Source: JACSRF01 sp963695505 (GTDB taxonomy: Bacteria; Chloroflexota; Anaerolineae; Promineifilales; Promineifilaceae). From it: a DNA stretch of 64,000 nucleotides. The stretch is from the NCBI GenBank assembly GCA_963695505.1, contig CAVOGX010000016.1, positions 81,358 through 145,357 on the forward strand. The letters run 5' to 3'. Every line of letters begins with the position of its first letter. The stretch's first letter is position 1. Made by a program: the position numbers and the translations under genes. The notes below the pieces were generated by a model that saw nothing but the letters and a program-made list of their open reading frames with translations, ran no database searches and was not told the DNA's origin. Shown one piece after another: positions 18,964-27,927 of this stretch.

Positions 18964-19044
18964 GTTCACTGTTGAGTGAACAGTATTCAATATTAAGTAA
19001 GCGGTAAATGGCTGCTGACCACTGATAACTGACCACTGATTATC
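18964..19044. repeat. Heptameric intergenic repeat before DUF58
   Basis: The spacer divides into 7-base words beginning GTTCACT, GTTGAGT, GAACAGT and ending with GACCACT repeated around GATAACT. Several words match those of the block at 18317-18372, so the two blocks flanking the unknown gene are related. Confidence 0.85.
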
Positions 19045-19060
19045 GACCCCCCGACCGGAA

Positions 19061-19969
19061 ATGCACTTATTCGACGAATCCACCCTGCGCAAACTGGAAC
19101 AACTGACCCTCGTCGCCGAACGGGTGCGCGTGGGCGTGATGAAGGGCGACCGGCGCAGCAGCAAGCGGGGCACGTCCATCGAGTTTGCCGATTACCGCAA
19201 CTACGTGAAAGGGGATGACTTGCGGCGGCTGGATTGGAATGTGTATGCGCGGTTGGAACGGCCGTTCATCAAACTCCTTGAAGAAGAAGAAGACCTGGCC
19301 GTGCATCTGCTGGTCGACGCCAGCGCCAGCATGAACTGGCCCGACGACGACCAACAACCAATCACCAACCAACCAACCAACACAAACTAGCCTATGCCTT
19401 ACGACTGGCGGGCGCATTGGGCCACATCGCCCTGACCGCTGGGGATTTGCTCACGGTGACGCTGCTGCACAGCGGTGGCGACCTGAGCTGGGGACCGTTT
19501 CGCGGGCAGCAAAACAGCCTGCGCTTGCTGCAATTCTTGGAAAGTGGCGCGGCAGGCGGCATTACCGACCTCAATTTGTCCATGCGCAACTATGCCCTGC
19601 GCGGGCGGCGGCCCGGCCTGCTCTTCGTGCTGTCGCGATTTGCTCTCGCCCAACGGCTACCAGGAAGGGTTGAACACCTTGCAGGCCCGAGGGTACGAAG
19701 TAGGCCTCATTCATCTGCTCAGCCCCGACGAAATGGAGCCGCCGCTGGGCGGCGATCTAAAACTGGTGGACGTGGAAACAGGCGCCGATGCGGAAATCAC
19801 TCTGGACCCCACGACGCTGGCCCTGTACCGCGAGCGGCTGGGCGGCTGGCTAGCGGAAATTGGCGGCTACTGCGCCGGGCGGCACGTGCACTACATCCCG
19901 GTGACCACGGACCTGCCCTGGGAAAAGCTGGTGATGCAGACGCTGCGGGTGAAGGGTGTGCTAAAGTGA
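19061..19969 (+). CDS. DUF58 domain protein (two frameshifts, one at an internal heptameric repeat)
   Basis: DUF58 proteins carry a degenerate vWA fold and partner MoxR ATPases. The N-terminal frame shows the hallmarks RRSSKRGTSIEFADYRNY, DDLRRLDWNVYARLERP and LLVDASASM (a MIDAS-like DxSxS). At about 19350-19390 a run of CAAC-type words interrupts the gene and the frame stops at 19390. The protein resumes in the next frame (KLAYALRLAGALGHIA) and shifts once more near 19635 (LLFVLSDLLSPNG). It ends with PVTTDLPWEKLVMQTLR at a TGA at 19969. Total length and motifs fit the family. The product depends on whether these shifts are real. Confidence 0.8.
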
Positions 19970-20057
19970 TGTGATTACGGCCGTTTCCTGACCTTTGGCC
20001 TCCCAAGTTCTTGTGTGCTAGTATTCATGGCACAAGCAAAAAGGGAACCAAAAAATC

Positions 20058-21134
20058 ATGCGCGCAAGACTTCGTGACCTCGGCATCACCATTGGCGATT
20101 ACCCCACCGGCCCCGGCAATGCCATTACCGATGTTCCAGACGTTCTGGTTGGCCACAGCACTCTCATTTACGACAAGCCCCGCATTGCCCGCACTGGCGT
20201 TACCATCATTTTACCCCGCACCGACGACATTTGGACAAACTTTGCCTTTGCCGGGTACCATGCCTTTAACGGCAACGGCGAAATGACCGGCCTTCCCTGG
20301 CTGGAAGAGTCTGGCATGCTGGGTTCGGCTATTGGCCTGACCAACACCTACCAGGTTGGCGTGGTGCGCGATGCTCTGGTCTCCTACGTCGTTGAGCGCA
20401 ACTTCCGCGAAGGATTCTGGCTGCCGGTGGTTTCTGAAACCTACGACGGCTGGCTCAACGACATCAATGGCTTCCACATTACCAAAGAGCGGGTCTTTGA
20501 AGCGCTGGCCCGCGCCAAAAGTGGCCCTGTGGCCGAGGGCAACGTGGGCGGCGGCACGGGCATGATATGCCACGATTTCAAGGGGGGCATTGGCACCTCT
20601 TCCCGCGTGGTCAAAAGCGAAGACCGGAATTACACCATTGGCGTGTTGGTGCAGTCCAATTATGGCGACCGCGCCCTACTGCGGGTGGATGGCGTTCCGG
20701 TAGGCAGGATATTGACCAAAGAGCACACGCCAGTTCCCGCCTGGCCAGATACTTTTCAGAGCAGCTCTATCATCGTCATCATTGCCACGGACGCACCGCT
20801 ATTGCCGGCGCAGTGCAAACGGTTGGCTCGGCGAGCCACGGTAGGCCTTAGCCGCGTGGGGGGCGTGGGCCACAACGGCAGCGGCGATATTTTCCTGGCA
20901 TTTTCCACGGGAAATCAACTGCCGGCGAAAGTGGGGCTGGTGCACAACCTGGAGATGGTGCCCCACAACCAACTCAACCCGTTTTTTGAAGCCACGGCCG
21001 AAGCGGTGGAAGAAGCCATCCTCAATTCCTTGACCGCCGCAGAAACGATGGTGGGGTACGAAGACCGCATTGTCTACGAGCTGCCCCTGGATGACTTGCA
21101 AGAAGTCATGCGCAAATATCACCGCCTGGCGTAG
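20058..21134 (+). CDS. P1 family peptidase (DmpA-like aminopeptidase)
   Basis: This 358-residue protein matches the S58/DmpA family of N-terminal-nucleophile aminopeptidases, which cut themselves before a serine to become active. Typical segments are ITDVPDVLVGHSTL, TGVTIILPR, GNGEMTGLPWLEESG, a glycine-rich EGNVGGGTGM, and NYGDRALLRVDGVPVG. The motif HNGSGDIFLAFSTG holds the likely nucleophile serine near residue 275. There is no signal peptide, so it is probably cytoplasmic. It would release D- or beta-amino acids from small peptides. It stands apart from the MoxR cluster by about 90 bases and ends before a strand switch. Confidence 0.9.
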   Translation: MRARLRDLGITIGDYPTGPGNAITDVPDVLVGHSTLIYDKPRIARTGVTIILPRTDDIWTNFAFAGYHAFNGNGEMTGLPWLEESGMLGSAIGLTNTYQVGVVRDALVSYVVERNFREGFWLPVVSETYDGWLNDINGFHITKERVFEALARAKSGPVAEGNVGGGTGMICHDFKGGIGTSSRVVKSEDRNYTIGVLVQSNYGDRALLRVDGVPVGRILTKEHTPVPAWPDTFQSSSIIVIIATDAPLLPAQCKRLARRATVGLSRVGGVGHNGSGDIFLAFSTGNQLPAKVGLVHNLEMVPHNQLNPFFEATAEAVEEAILNSLTAAETMVGYEDRIVYELPLDDLQEVMRKYHRLA

Positions 21135-21302
21135 CATCCCTCTCATGAAACATTCTGTCTATTGACCCACGTATTAACCGTTGTTAAGTGATATGATGCA
21201 CCCATCAAAAACTCATGCGGTCCACAAACAGGACTGGCAACAATAATATCCTCGATCAGCTGGTCGGCTACATGCGATTGTTGAGCGCATTTGAATCGTC
21301 AA

Positions 21303-22454
21303 TTATTCATCATGCCTTTTTACACTTTCCTTTGCGCGTTTGCGCTCAACCCTCTTTGTTATTTCTTCCAAATCTTCTTTCCAAGTATAGCCAATCTCGC
21401 GCAAACTAGATATAACCTTCGGGCCATATGTCAATGGGTCTGCAACAATCGCATCGGCAAATGCATCAAGAGCTAGTTCGTATCTTTCATCTCCGGGATA
21501 GCTTAAGCTGTAATACGTCCTAGCGATATTTAAGTTAGCAGTACCATTTCGGGGATTCAGTATAATTGCCTTTTCGAATTCATCCATAGCTGTGGGATCG
21601 CTCATTCGCATTTTGACATTTCCGAGATTACAATGAACCCTGGATTCACGCATTGGATAACCAATTTGTTTATATGCATTGGCAGCTTTTTCGTACCAAA
21701 CTTTTGCCTGCTTCCAGTCCATCAAATACTCAGAATGAATCCCTAACCAATAGCAGATCGCTCCTTCTTCATTGAGCACACAACCTTCTGCCATCTTGGA
21801 CAAAATCGCTCGCGCCTCATCGTGTAAAGCTGGGTTTATGCTCAAAGCTTTTTTGTAAAGGGTTCGCGCTTCAGAATTATTACCATCTTGAAGGTTCCTA
21901 GTCGCTTCAGCAAATAGGATTAAGGCGTTTTCGGTTTTATATTCCGAATCTCGATACTTTTTCAGTGGATGCTCTATTGCGTATTCAGATTCGGCAGAAA
22001 ACCCATCAAATTGTTGAAGTTCAACTCCAATGGAAAAGTTGGCGAGTATTCTTTTTACCCGGGTGGAAAGATATATTGCTCTTTGAGAATTACTTACCCC
22101 CCAAGTAAAGGCAAGCAAAGTAAGAAGCAATAGGTATCCAGCTTTCAAATACGTATTAAGAGCCATCTGCAGGAAACCATTATAAAATAATATAATCAAT
22201 ATAAATGTGATAAAAAGAGCGCTTACAGCATAAACAACAAACGAAGGGAAAAGATGTTTCGCAGGCAGTTCATGGCTTTGCTGATCAGAGGGGATATTGG
22301 AATTTTGATCGAATATCCGCGGTCCTGGCCATCTTACAGAGCCACTTATGAGAGCCTTAATAAGTTGCAGCAATGTAGGGAAAACCAATATAGTCTTCAC
22401 GCCGAAGAAGACTGTAGTTACCCCCAAAATACCAACGAACCATGGACTACTCAT
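21303..22454 (-). CDS. TPR-repeat membrane protein
   Basis: The 383-residue protein has an N-terminal membrane helix (about 5-28), two more at about 75-95 and 105-125, then a cytoplasmic tetratricopeptide region. TPR-like helices include NSEARTLYKKALSINPALHD, WKQAKVWYEKAANAYKQIGY and AMDEFEKAIILNPRNGTANL. It likely scaffolds protein contacts at the membrane; no enzymatic motif is seen. Base composition is clearly more AT-rich than the flanking genes and no ACGGCCGT palindrome lies within it, which fits a recent arrival but does not prove it. It lies alone on the minus strand between two plus-strand blocks. Confidence 0.7.
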   Translation of the reverse strand: MSSPWFVGILGVTTVFFGVKTILVFPTLLQLIKALISGSVRWPGPRIFDQNSNIPSDQQSHELPAKHLFPSFVVYAVSALFITFILIILFYNGFLQMALNTYLKAGYLLLLTLLAFTWGVSNSQRAIYLSTRVKRILANFSIGVELQQFDGFSAESEYAIEHPLKKYRDSEYKTENALILFAEATRNLQDGNNSEARTLYKKALSINPALHDEARAILSKMAEGCVLNEEGAICYWLGIHSEYLMDWKQAKVWYEKAANAYKQIGYPMRESRVHCNLGNVKMRMSDPTAMDEFEKAIILNPRNGTANLNIARTYYSLSYPGDERYELALDAFADAIVADPLTYGPKVISSLREIGYTWKEDLEEITKRVERKRAKESVKRHDE

Positions 22455-22827
22455 AACATTCTCTCAATTCGTGGTTATTTCACAGAAACTCGCTTTGTCC
22501 TATTGTGCGCCCAACGAAATAAGTGCTTCTTGCGGCGTGGAAAAAACAACTTTCATTAACAAGCCCGTCAGCCGCCGCATGAGGGCATTCTTTCGATTGC
22601 ATCGGTTAAACAAAGCTGGGAAAGTGGATCCCGTTTCATTTGAGGATTAAGGCGTTTTCCAGACTCACCAAACCCCCAAACGCGACCCATTTCCAAGACC
22701 AGTATAGCCAGAAGCCCAAAAGCCTGTCAATGAAAAAACCACCCCTATCCCCGGCATTATGATAAAATGAGCCGATGAATAAAAAAACCTGAAATTGGCT
22801 TACCCATCCCGTAAACGTTAACCTGAC
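22455..22827. other. Gene-free spacer between divergent genes
   Basis: This 373-base spacer separates the TPR gene from the vWA gene. I find no convincing gene; a 28-codon minus-strand frame at about 22495-22578 is too short to claim. An AT-rich patch near 22755-22770 (TATGATAAAAT) could hold a -10 box for the plus-strand gene. Confidence 0.5.
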
Positions 22828-24696
22828 TTGTCCTTTTTAACTCCACTCTTCCTCCTCCTTGGTTTATTGGCCGTGCCCATCATCATCCTGTACATGCTGC
22901 GGCTGCGGCGGCGCGAGGTGCTGGTGAGCAGCACCCTGCTGTGGCAAAAGCTGCTGCGCGACCGCGAAGCCAACGCTCCCTGGCAAAAGCTGCGCCGCAA
23001 TTTGCTGCTGATTTTGCAGCTACTCATTTTGGCGGCGCTGGTGCTGGCCCTGGCACGGCCGTTTCTACCCGTCCCCAGCGTCGTCAGCGGCAGCGTGGTC
23101 GTGCTGCTCGATGGCTCCGCCTCCATGCAGGCCACCGACGTGGAACCCACCCGCTTCGACGCCGCCAAAGCCGAAGTGGCGCGACTCATCAACGATCTGG
23201 GCGGCAGCAGCCAGATGACGATCATCAAGGTGGGGCAGACGCCCAGCGTGCTGGCCGCGGCCACCGGCGACAAAACCCTGCTGCGCGAAGCGATGAACAG
23301 CGCTGCCCCTGACCCGGCCACGGCCGATTGGGCGGCCGCCTTTGCCCTGGCTGCCGGCGCAGCCCAGGGTTACCGCGACGCGCAAATTGTGGTCGTGTCG
23401 GACGGCGGACTGCCCACCGATTTGCCGCCGCTGCCCGCCGCGCCCATTTACCTGCCCATTGGCAGCAGCGGCGAGAATCTGGCGATTTCAGCCTTGGCCA
23501 CCCGCGACACGGAAACGGCCGTACAGCTCTTTGCCAGCGTCGCCAACATGGGCGTGATAGACCGGGAGGCTCTGCTCAGCATCACCGTGGACGGCCGCTG
23601 TTCGACTCCCGGCGCATCAGCGTGCCGGGGGAAAGCACCGCCAACGTCACCTGGGAACTACCCCAGGGCACGGCCACCATCGAAGCGCACCTTAGCGAGC
23701 ATGAAGGGGACAACCTGCCCCTAGACGACCGCGCCTGGGCGGTCCACGAAGGCGGCGTCAGCAACCGCACGCTGCTTGTCACCGAGGGCAACCTCTTTTT
23801 GGAGCAGGTGTACAGCGTGCTGCCCGGCATTGAAGCCTTTAAAGCAACGCCCGGCAGTGATTTAATCACCAGCGAGAACTTTGACCTCTACGTATTTGAC
23901 GGGGCGGCACTACCCGAGACACTTCCTGCTGCCGACCTGCTGATCATCAACCCGCCCTGGTGAAGCAGCAGCCAATGACTTACTCAACGTCACCGGCATT
24001 TTCTCCAACACCGTCGCGATGCGGCTGGCGGACACGCCGCTGCTGCAATTCGTGGATTGGCGTAACGTGCACATTCGCCAGGCCAAGCAGGTGAATGCCG
24101 CCTGGGCGCAGCCGTTGGTGGAGGCGGAAGGCGGCCCGCTGATCCTTACCGGCGAGCGGGATGGCTACCGCATTGCCCTGTTCTCCTTTGATTTGCGCGA
24201 CTCGGATCTGCCCTTGCAAATTGCATTTCCCATTTTAATGGCTAATATTACGGACTGGCTCAGCCCTGGACGCGCTTTTGATGCGCCAACCGGTTTACAG
24301 CCAGGCGACCCGGTAGCGATTACCCCGGGAGCCAGCACAACGGCCGTTGCCGTGGAAAAACCCGACGGCGCAACCTGGCGGGCCGAGGTGGGCGAAGATG
24401 ATCTCATTTTTACCGAAACTGACGTGCCTGGGCTGTACAATGTGGTGCTGCGCGACGATGCCGGGGACCGCCCGGCAGGCACCTTTGCCGTGAACCTGTT
24501 CAGTCCGGCCGAATCGGCCATCGCCCCGCAGGCGACCATTCGCGTGGGGCAAACAACGGTAGAAACGGCCGTGGCGGGCGACGTGGGCCAGCGTGAATTG
24601 TGGCCCTGGCTGGTGGCCATTGCCGTGCTTATTTTGGTGGCCGAATGGTGGGTGCACCATCGGGGCGCCCAGTTACCAGGAATCAAGAGACGATGA
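22828..24696 (+). CDS. BatA-like vWA domain membrane protein (two frameshifts)
   Basis: This protein starts with the BatA N-terminal module (FLTPLFLLLGLLAVPIIILYML, then LRRREVLVSSTLLWQ) and a second membrane helix at about 55-75. A vWA domain follows, with the MIDAS start VVLLDGSASMQATD. Translation starts at a TTG (22828), as no closer ATG fits. One base appears lost near 23595 at a GGCCG site, and another change occurs near 23962, where a TGA interrupts INPPW and the protein resumes as EAANDLLNVTGIFS. It ends with a membrane helix (PWLVAIAVLILVAEWW). The end overlaps the next gene by four bases. It probably works with the MoxR/DUF58 genes upstream. Confidence 0.8.
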
Positions 24697-25610
24697 GTGA
24701 CCTTGCAGACAACGACCGCCGCCTTCTGCCTATCCAACTTTATTGGGTGGGAGCGCTGCTGATTCTACTGGTCGTGGCTTTGCTAATCACCCTGGCCAAT
24801 CAAGTCAACCGCCGCCCCATGAAGCCCCTGCGCCCCTTGTCCTCAGCGGGCGACCTGGTGATAGACTCCCAGTCCCTGCTGGTGACTTTCGACCAGCTCA
24901 ACAGCGACCCCGACAGCTTGCTCAATATGCGCATTCGCGTTACCGGTGACTTTACGCGCCTGCGCCCGCCCGACTGCCTTTTATACAATGGTCCGGCCTT
25001 CCGCTGGGCGCTGGTTTCTGACACTTTGCAGCTAGACGCCAAAGGTTACGAGGCCATTGTGCGCCTCATCCCCGAAGGGACCTCCATGACCGTGGAGGGT
25101 TTTTGGCGTAAATACACCGGGCCATTGGGCTGTGGCAAGAAACCGCCAGCAGGCACGGTGTGGTACCTGGACGTGACGCGGATTGTGCAGCCCAATCCGC
25201 TGCCCAATTTTGGCAGCGCGCCCATTGACGTGATTCCCGCTACAAGTGGGGAAGAGCAGCTAACCACGGCGACCGCGACGCCATTTGCCGGTGAGGAAAC
25301 CCCATCCGCGACCCCGACGCCGACGACAACAATGACGCCTTCGGCCACGCCCACAATTACCCCGACCCCGGATGCGCTGACCCAGACGGTGACGGCCACA
25401 CCTACGGGCACATTGCTGCCCACGGTAACGGGCACACCGCCCACGCCCACCGCCACGCCTACACCAACGGCGACATTGATTCCTGGAACCACGCCTACAC
25501 CTTTCCCAGCTACGCCTGTGCCGCCAACCCCGACGCAAACTTCCGGTGGCTATCCGGGACCACAGCCTTCGCCAGGGCCTGCTTCGCCCACCCCGGGTGC
25601 TTATCCTTAG
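24693..25610 (+). CDS. Membrane-anchored protein with Thr/Pro-rich tail
   Basis: The ATG at 24693 overlaps the previous stop (ATGA), indicating translational coupling. The 305-residue product has one membrane helix (about 14-36) and an extracytoplasmic domain of about 150 residues (LLVTFDQLNSDPDSLLNMRI, RVTGDFTRLRPPDC, EGFWRKYTGPLGCGKK). A Thr/Pro/Ala tail of about 90 residues follows. The middle domain looks like a small OB-type beta barrel, which is inference. The low-complexity tail is like the linkers at 4490-5656 and 27928-29259, but here nothing folded follows it. Confidence 0.72.
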   Translation: MSDLADNDRRLLPIQLYWVGALLILLVVALLITLANQVNRRPMKPLRPLSSAGDLVIDSQSLLVTFDQLNSDPDSLLNMRIRVTGDFTRLRPPDCLLYNGPAFRWALVSDTLQLDAKGYEAIVRLIPEGTSMTVEGFWRKYTGPLGCGKKPPAGTVWYLDVTRIVQPNPLPNFGSAPIDVIPATSGEEQLTTATATPFAGEETPSATPTPTTTMTPSATPTITPTPDALTQTVTATPTGTLLPTVTGTPPTPTATPTPTATLIPGTTPTPFPATPVPPTPTQTSGGYPGPQPSPGPASPTPGAYP

Positions 25611-25620
25611 GCCAGTGCTG

Positions 25621-26487
25621 ATGAACAAAGGATTTGTGTCCGGTATTACGCCACCTGCTGAATTAGCGGAACCTTCTTACTGGTTTGTTTTTCGCGGATT
25701 CAGGCTGCTGGTTGTGCAAAAAGAGGGGAGTGTTCACGTCCCCCAGGCATCCACGCTTGAGGAATTGGGGGTTAAGCTCCAGCGGCAGCAGTATTTAGGC
25801 TATTGTACTGACCCCAATAACGGATTTCACGCTTTTTGCGGTGAGGTAGCAGAGGATACGGCCGTTCCTTCTCACGCCTCTTTCCACGGGCTGCGCAGCC
25901 TTTTTGGCCTGCTGGACGAGCGCATGGTGTGGCTGGCGGGACGGGCAGCGCAAATTGTGGATTGGGACCGGCGCTCCCAGTTTTGTGGGCAGTGCGCAAC
26001 ACCTACGGAGATGCAAAGCCACGAACGGGCGAAGAAATGCCCACAGTGCGGCCGCACCATTTACCCGCGCATTTCCCCGGCGGTGATCATGGCGGTGGAG
26101 AAGCAGGAGCCAGACGGCAATAAGCTGCTGCTGGCCCGCGCCCACCGCCACCCATCGGGCATGTACAGCGTACTGGCGGGTTTTGTGGAGCCAGGGGAGA
26201 CGTTAGAAACGGCCGTGGCCCGTGAAGTGAAAGAAGAAACCAGCATCGACGTCAAAAATATCCGTTATTTTGGCAGCCAGCCCTGGCCCTTTCCCGACTC
26301 CCTCATGATTGCTTTTACGGCCGAATATGCCGGGGGCGAGATTGTGCTGGAGGAAGAAGAAATGGAAGATGCTGGCTGGTTCGCACCAGACAATTTACCT
26401 CAAACACCTCCCGCCATCAGCATTGCCAGTCGCCTCATTGATTGGTTTGTGCAGAAGAACCGTGGGGCAGGCGGGGCAAAAGCGTAA
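25621..26487 (+). CDS. nudC: NADH pyrophosphatase / NAD-cap hydrolase, Nudix family
   Basis: NudC cleaves NADH to NMNH and AMP and can remove NAD caps from RNA. The 288-residue protein has the zinc ribbon (FCGQC and KCPQCG), the Nudix box GFVEPGETLETAVAREVKEE and the diagnostic NudC motif SQPWPFPDS just after it. I use the ATG at 25621 because it is the first in-frame start after the previous stop; an upstream extension would lie inside the Thr/Pro tail of the preceding gene. All metal-binding glutamates are present. Confidence 0.94.
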   Translation: MNKGFVSGITPPAELAEPSYWFVFRGFRLLVVQKEGSVHVPQASTLEELGVKLQRQQYLGYCTDPNNGFHAFCGEVAEDTAVPSHASFHGLRSLFGLLDERMVWLAGRAAQIVDWDRRSQFCGQCATPTEMQSHERAKKCPQCGRTIYPRISPAVIMAVEKQEPDGNKLLLARAHRHPSGMYSVLAGFVEPGETLETAVAREVKEETSIDVKNIRYFGSQPWPFPDSLMIAFTAEYAGGEIVLEEEEMEDAGWFAPDNLPQTPPAISIASRLIDWFVQKNRGAGGAKA

Positions 26488-26574
26488 GACAAATCTCAAT
26501 GAACTGCTGGTATGCTATCCCAGGTTTTTTATTCAGCATTTAGCATCATCAATCCTTGAAGCGAGGTTAACAGC

Positions 26575-27600
26575 GTGAAAAATTTACTTATCACCGGTGG
26601 GGCAGGGTTTATCGGTTCTAATTTCGTCATTTACATGCTCAACAAGTACCCGGCGTACAATATTGTCGTGTACGACAAGCTGACCTATGCCGGCAATCTG
26701 GATAATTTGCTGGATGTTTCTGATGATCCCCGCTACCATTTTGTGAAGGGAGACATTTGCGACGCAACGGCCGTTGCCCAGGTGATAGAGCAGTACGATA
26801 TAGACACCATCGTCAATTTTGCCGCTGAAACCCACGTGGATCGCTCCATCATGGACCCCGACGCCTTCATCCAGACCAGCGTTTACGGCACTTACGTGCT
26901 GTTAGAGGCGACCAAGCAGTTTGGCCTGGAGCGCTTCCACCAGATTTCTACCGACGAGGTGTACGGCCACATTCCCCACGGGCAGTCCAGCAAAGAGAGC
27001 GACAAGCTGGACCCGCGCAGCCCTTACGCCGCCAGCAAAGCCAGCGCTGACCTCATGGTCAATGCGTATTTTGTGACCTATGGCCTGCCGGTGACCATTA
27101 CGCGGGGGTCCAACAACATTGGCCCTTACCAGTACCCGGAGAAAGTGGTGCCGCTTTTTGCCACCAATGCCATTGACGGTGAACGGCTGCCGGTGTATGG
27201 TGACGGTCGGCAAATGCGCGAGTACCAGTATGTGCTGGACCACTGCGAAGCCATTGACCTGGTGCTGCACAAAGGCGTGTTGGGTGAAGCGTACAACATT
27301 GGCACCGGGATCGAGATGGAAAACATGCGTATGGTGGAGATATTGCTGGACGAGCTGGACGCGCCGCGCAGCCTGATTCGCCACGTGGAAGACAGGCCCG
27401 GCCACGACCGCCGCTACAGCCTGGATATTGCCAAGATTCAAGCCCTGGGCTGGCAGCCGCGCCACACGGCGGAAGAAGCCATTCGCCAGACAGCCCAATG
27501 GTACAAAGCCAATGAATGGTGGTGGCGCAAGATAAAAAGCGGGGAGTTTAAGGCGTATTATCAGGCCCAGTACGGTAAGAGGCTGCAAGAGGCCGGGTAA
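26575..27600 (+). CDS. rmlB: dTDP-glucose 4,6-dehydratase
   Basis: RmlB converts dTDP-glucose to the 4-keto-6-deoxy sugar, the second step toward dTDP-rhamnose and other deoxysugars of surface glycans. The 341-residue protein has the NAD motif GGAGFIGSN, the DKLTYAGNL segment, AAETHVDRS, the active-site STDEVYG and the catalytic YAASKAS (YxxxK). The start is GTG at 26575. No rmlA, C or D is adjacent. A strong terminator follows at 27635. Confidence 0.95.
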   Translation: MKNLLITGGAGFIGSNFVIYMLNKYPAYNIVVYDKLTYAGNLDNLLDVSDDPRYHFVKGDICDATAVAQVIEQYDIDTIVNFAAETHVDRSIMDPDAFIQTSVYGTYVLLEATKQFGLERFHQISTDEVYGHIPHGQSSKESDKLDPRSPYAASKASADLMVNAYFVTYGLPVTITRGSNNIGPYQYPEKVVPLFATNAIDGERLPVYGDGRQMREYQYVLDHCEAIDLVLHKGVLGEAYNIGTGIEMENMRMVEILLDELDAPRSLIRHVEDRPGHDRRYSLDIAKIQALGWQPRHTAEEAIRQTAQWYKANEWWWRKIKSGEFKAYYQAQYGKRLQEAG

Positions 27601-27634
27601 ACGGCCGTTTTAATCCCCAACTGGTAATTTTTTG

Positions 27635-27666
27635 AGCGCAGGTTTCTGAAATCTGCGCTTTTTTTT
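27635..27666 (+). terminator. Rho-independent terminator after rmlB
   Basis: A stem AGCGCAG paired with CTGCGCT around an 11-base loop is followed at once by a run of eight T. It lies 35 bases after the rmlB stop. Confidence 0.85.
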
Positions 27667-27779
27667 GTATTCTTCGCCTCTTTATCATCGAGGCCGGGGT
27701 AATTTGCGTAGTAGCAACTGGTAAACTGCAGGCAGAACTATACCTGGACATTCGCGACAGGGTGAGATATGAGGAGGAC

Positions 27780-27869
27780 GTGTGGATTAGCAGCTTTGGC
27801 ACTGACGTGGATGGCGAAATCTATGCGGTTGATAATATTATTGGCTCTGTATGGCTCATTCAATCATAA
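27780..27869 (+). pseudogene. Fragment of a sugar-dehydrogenase C-terminus
   Basis: Thirty codons ending in TAA read ISSFGTDVDGEIYAVDN then GSVWLIQS. This closely resembles the C-terminus of the intact gene just downstream (SSFGEDVNGGLYVVDQLGSVYRI at 29180-29259). The rest of the domain is missing. It looks like the leftover tail of a deleted tandem copy; recombination with the downstream paralogue could explain it. Confidence 0.65.
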
Positions 27870-27927
27870 TCTGAACGGAAAGATTTTTTTCGCAAAAAAG
27901 ATAATTTGCCACACATTATTGGTGTAA

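Noticed and set aside
22495..22578. Short minus-strand peptide gene in the 22.5-kb spacer
   Set aside because: Only about 28 codons, no ribosome site, and no similarity I can recognise.
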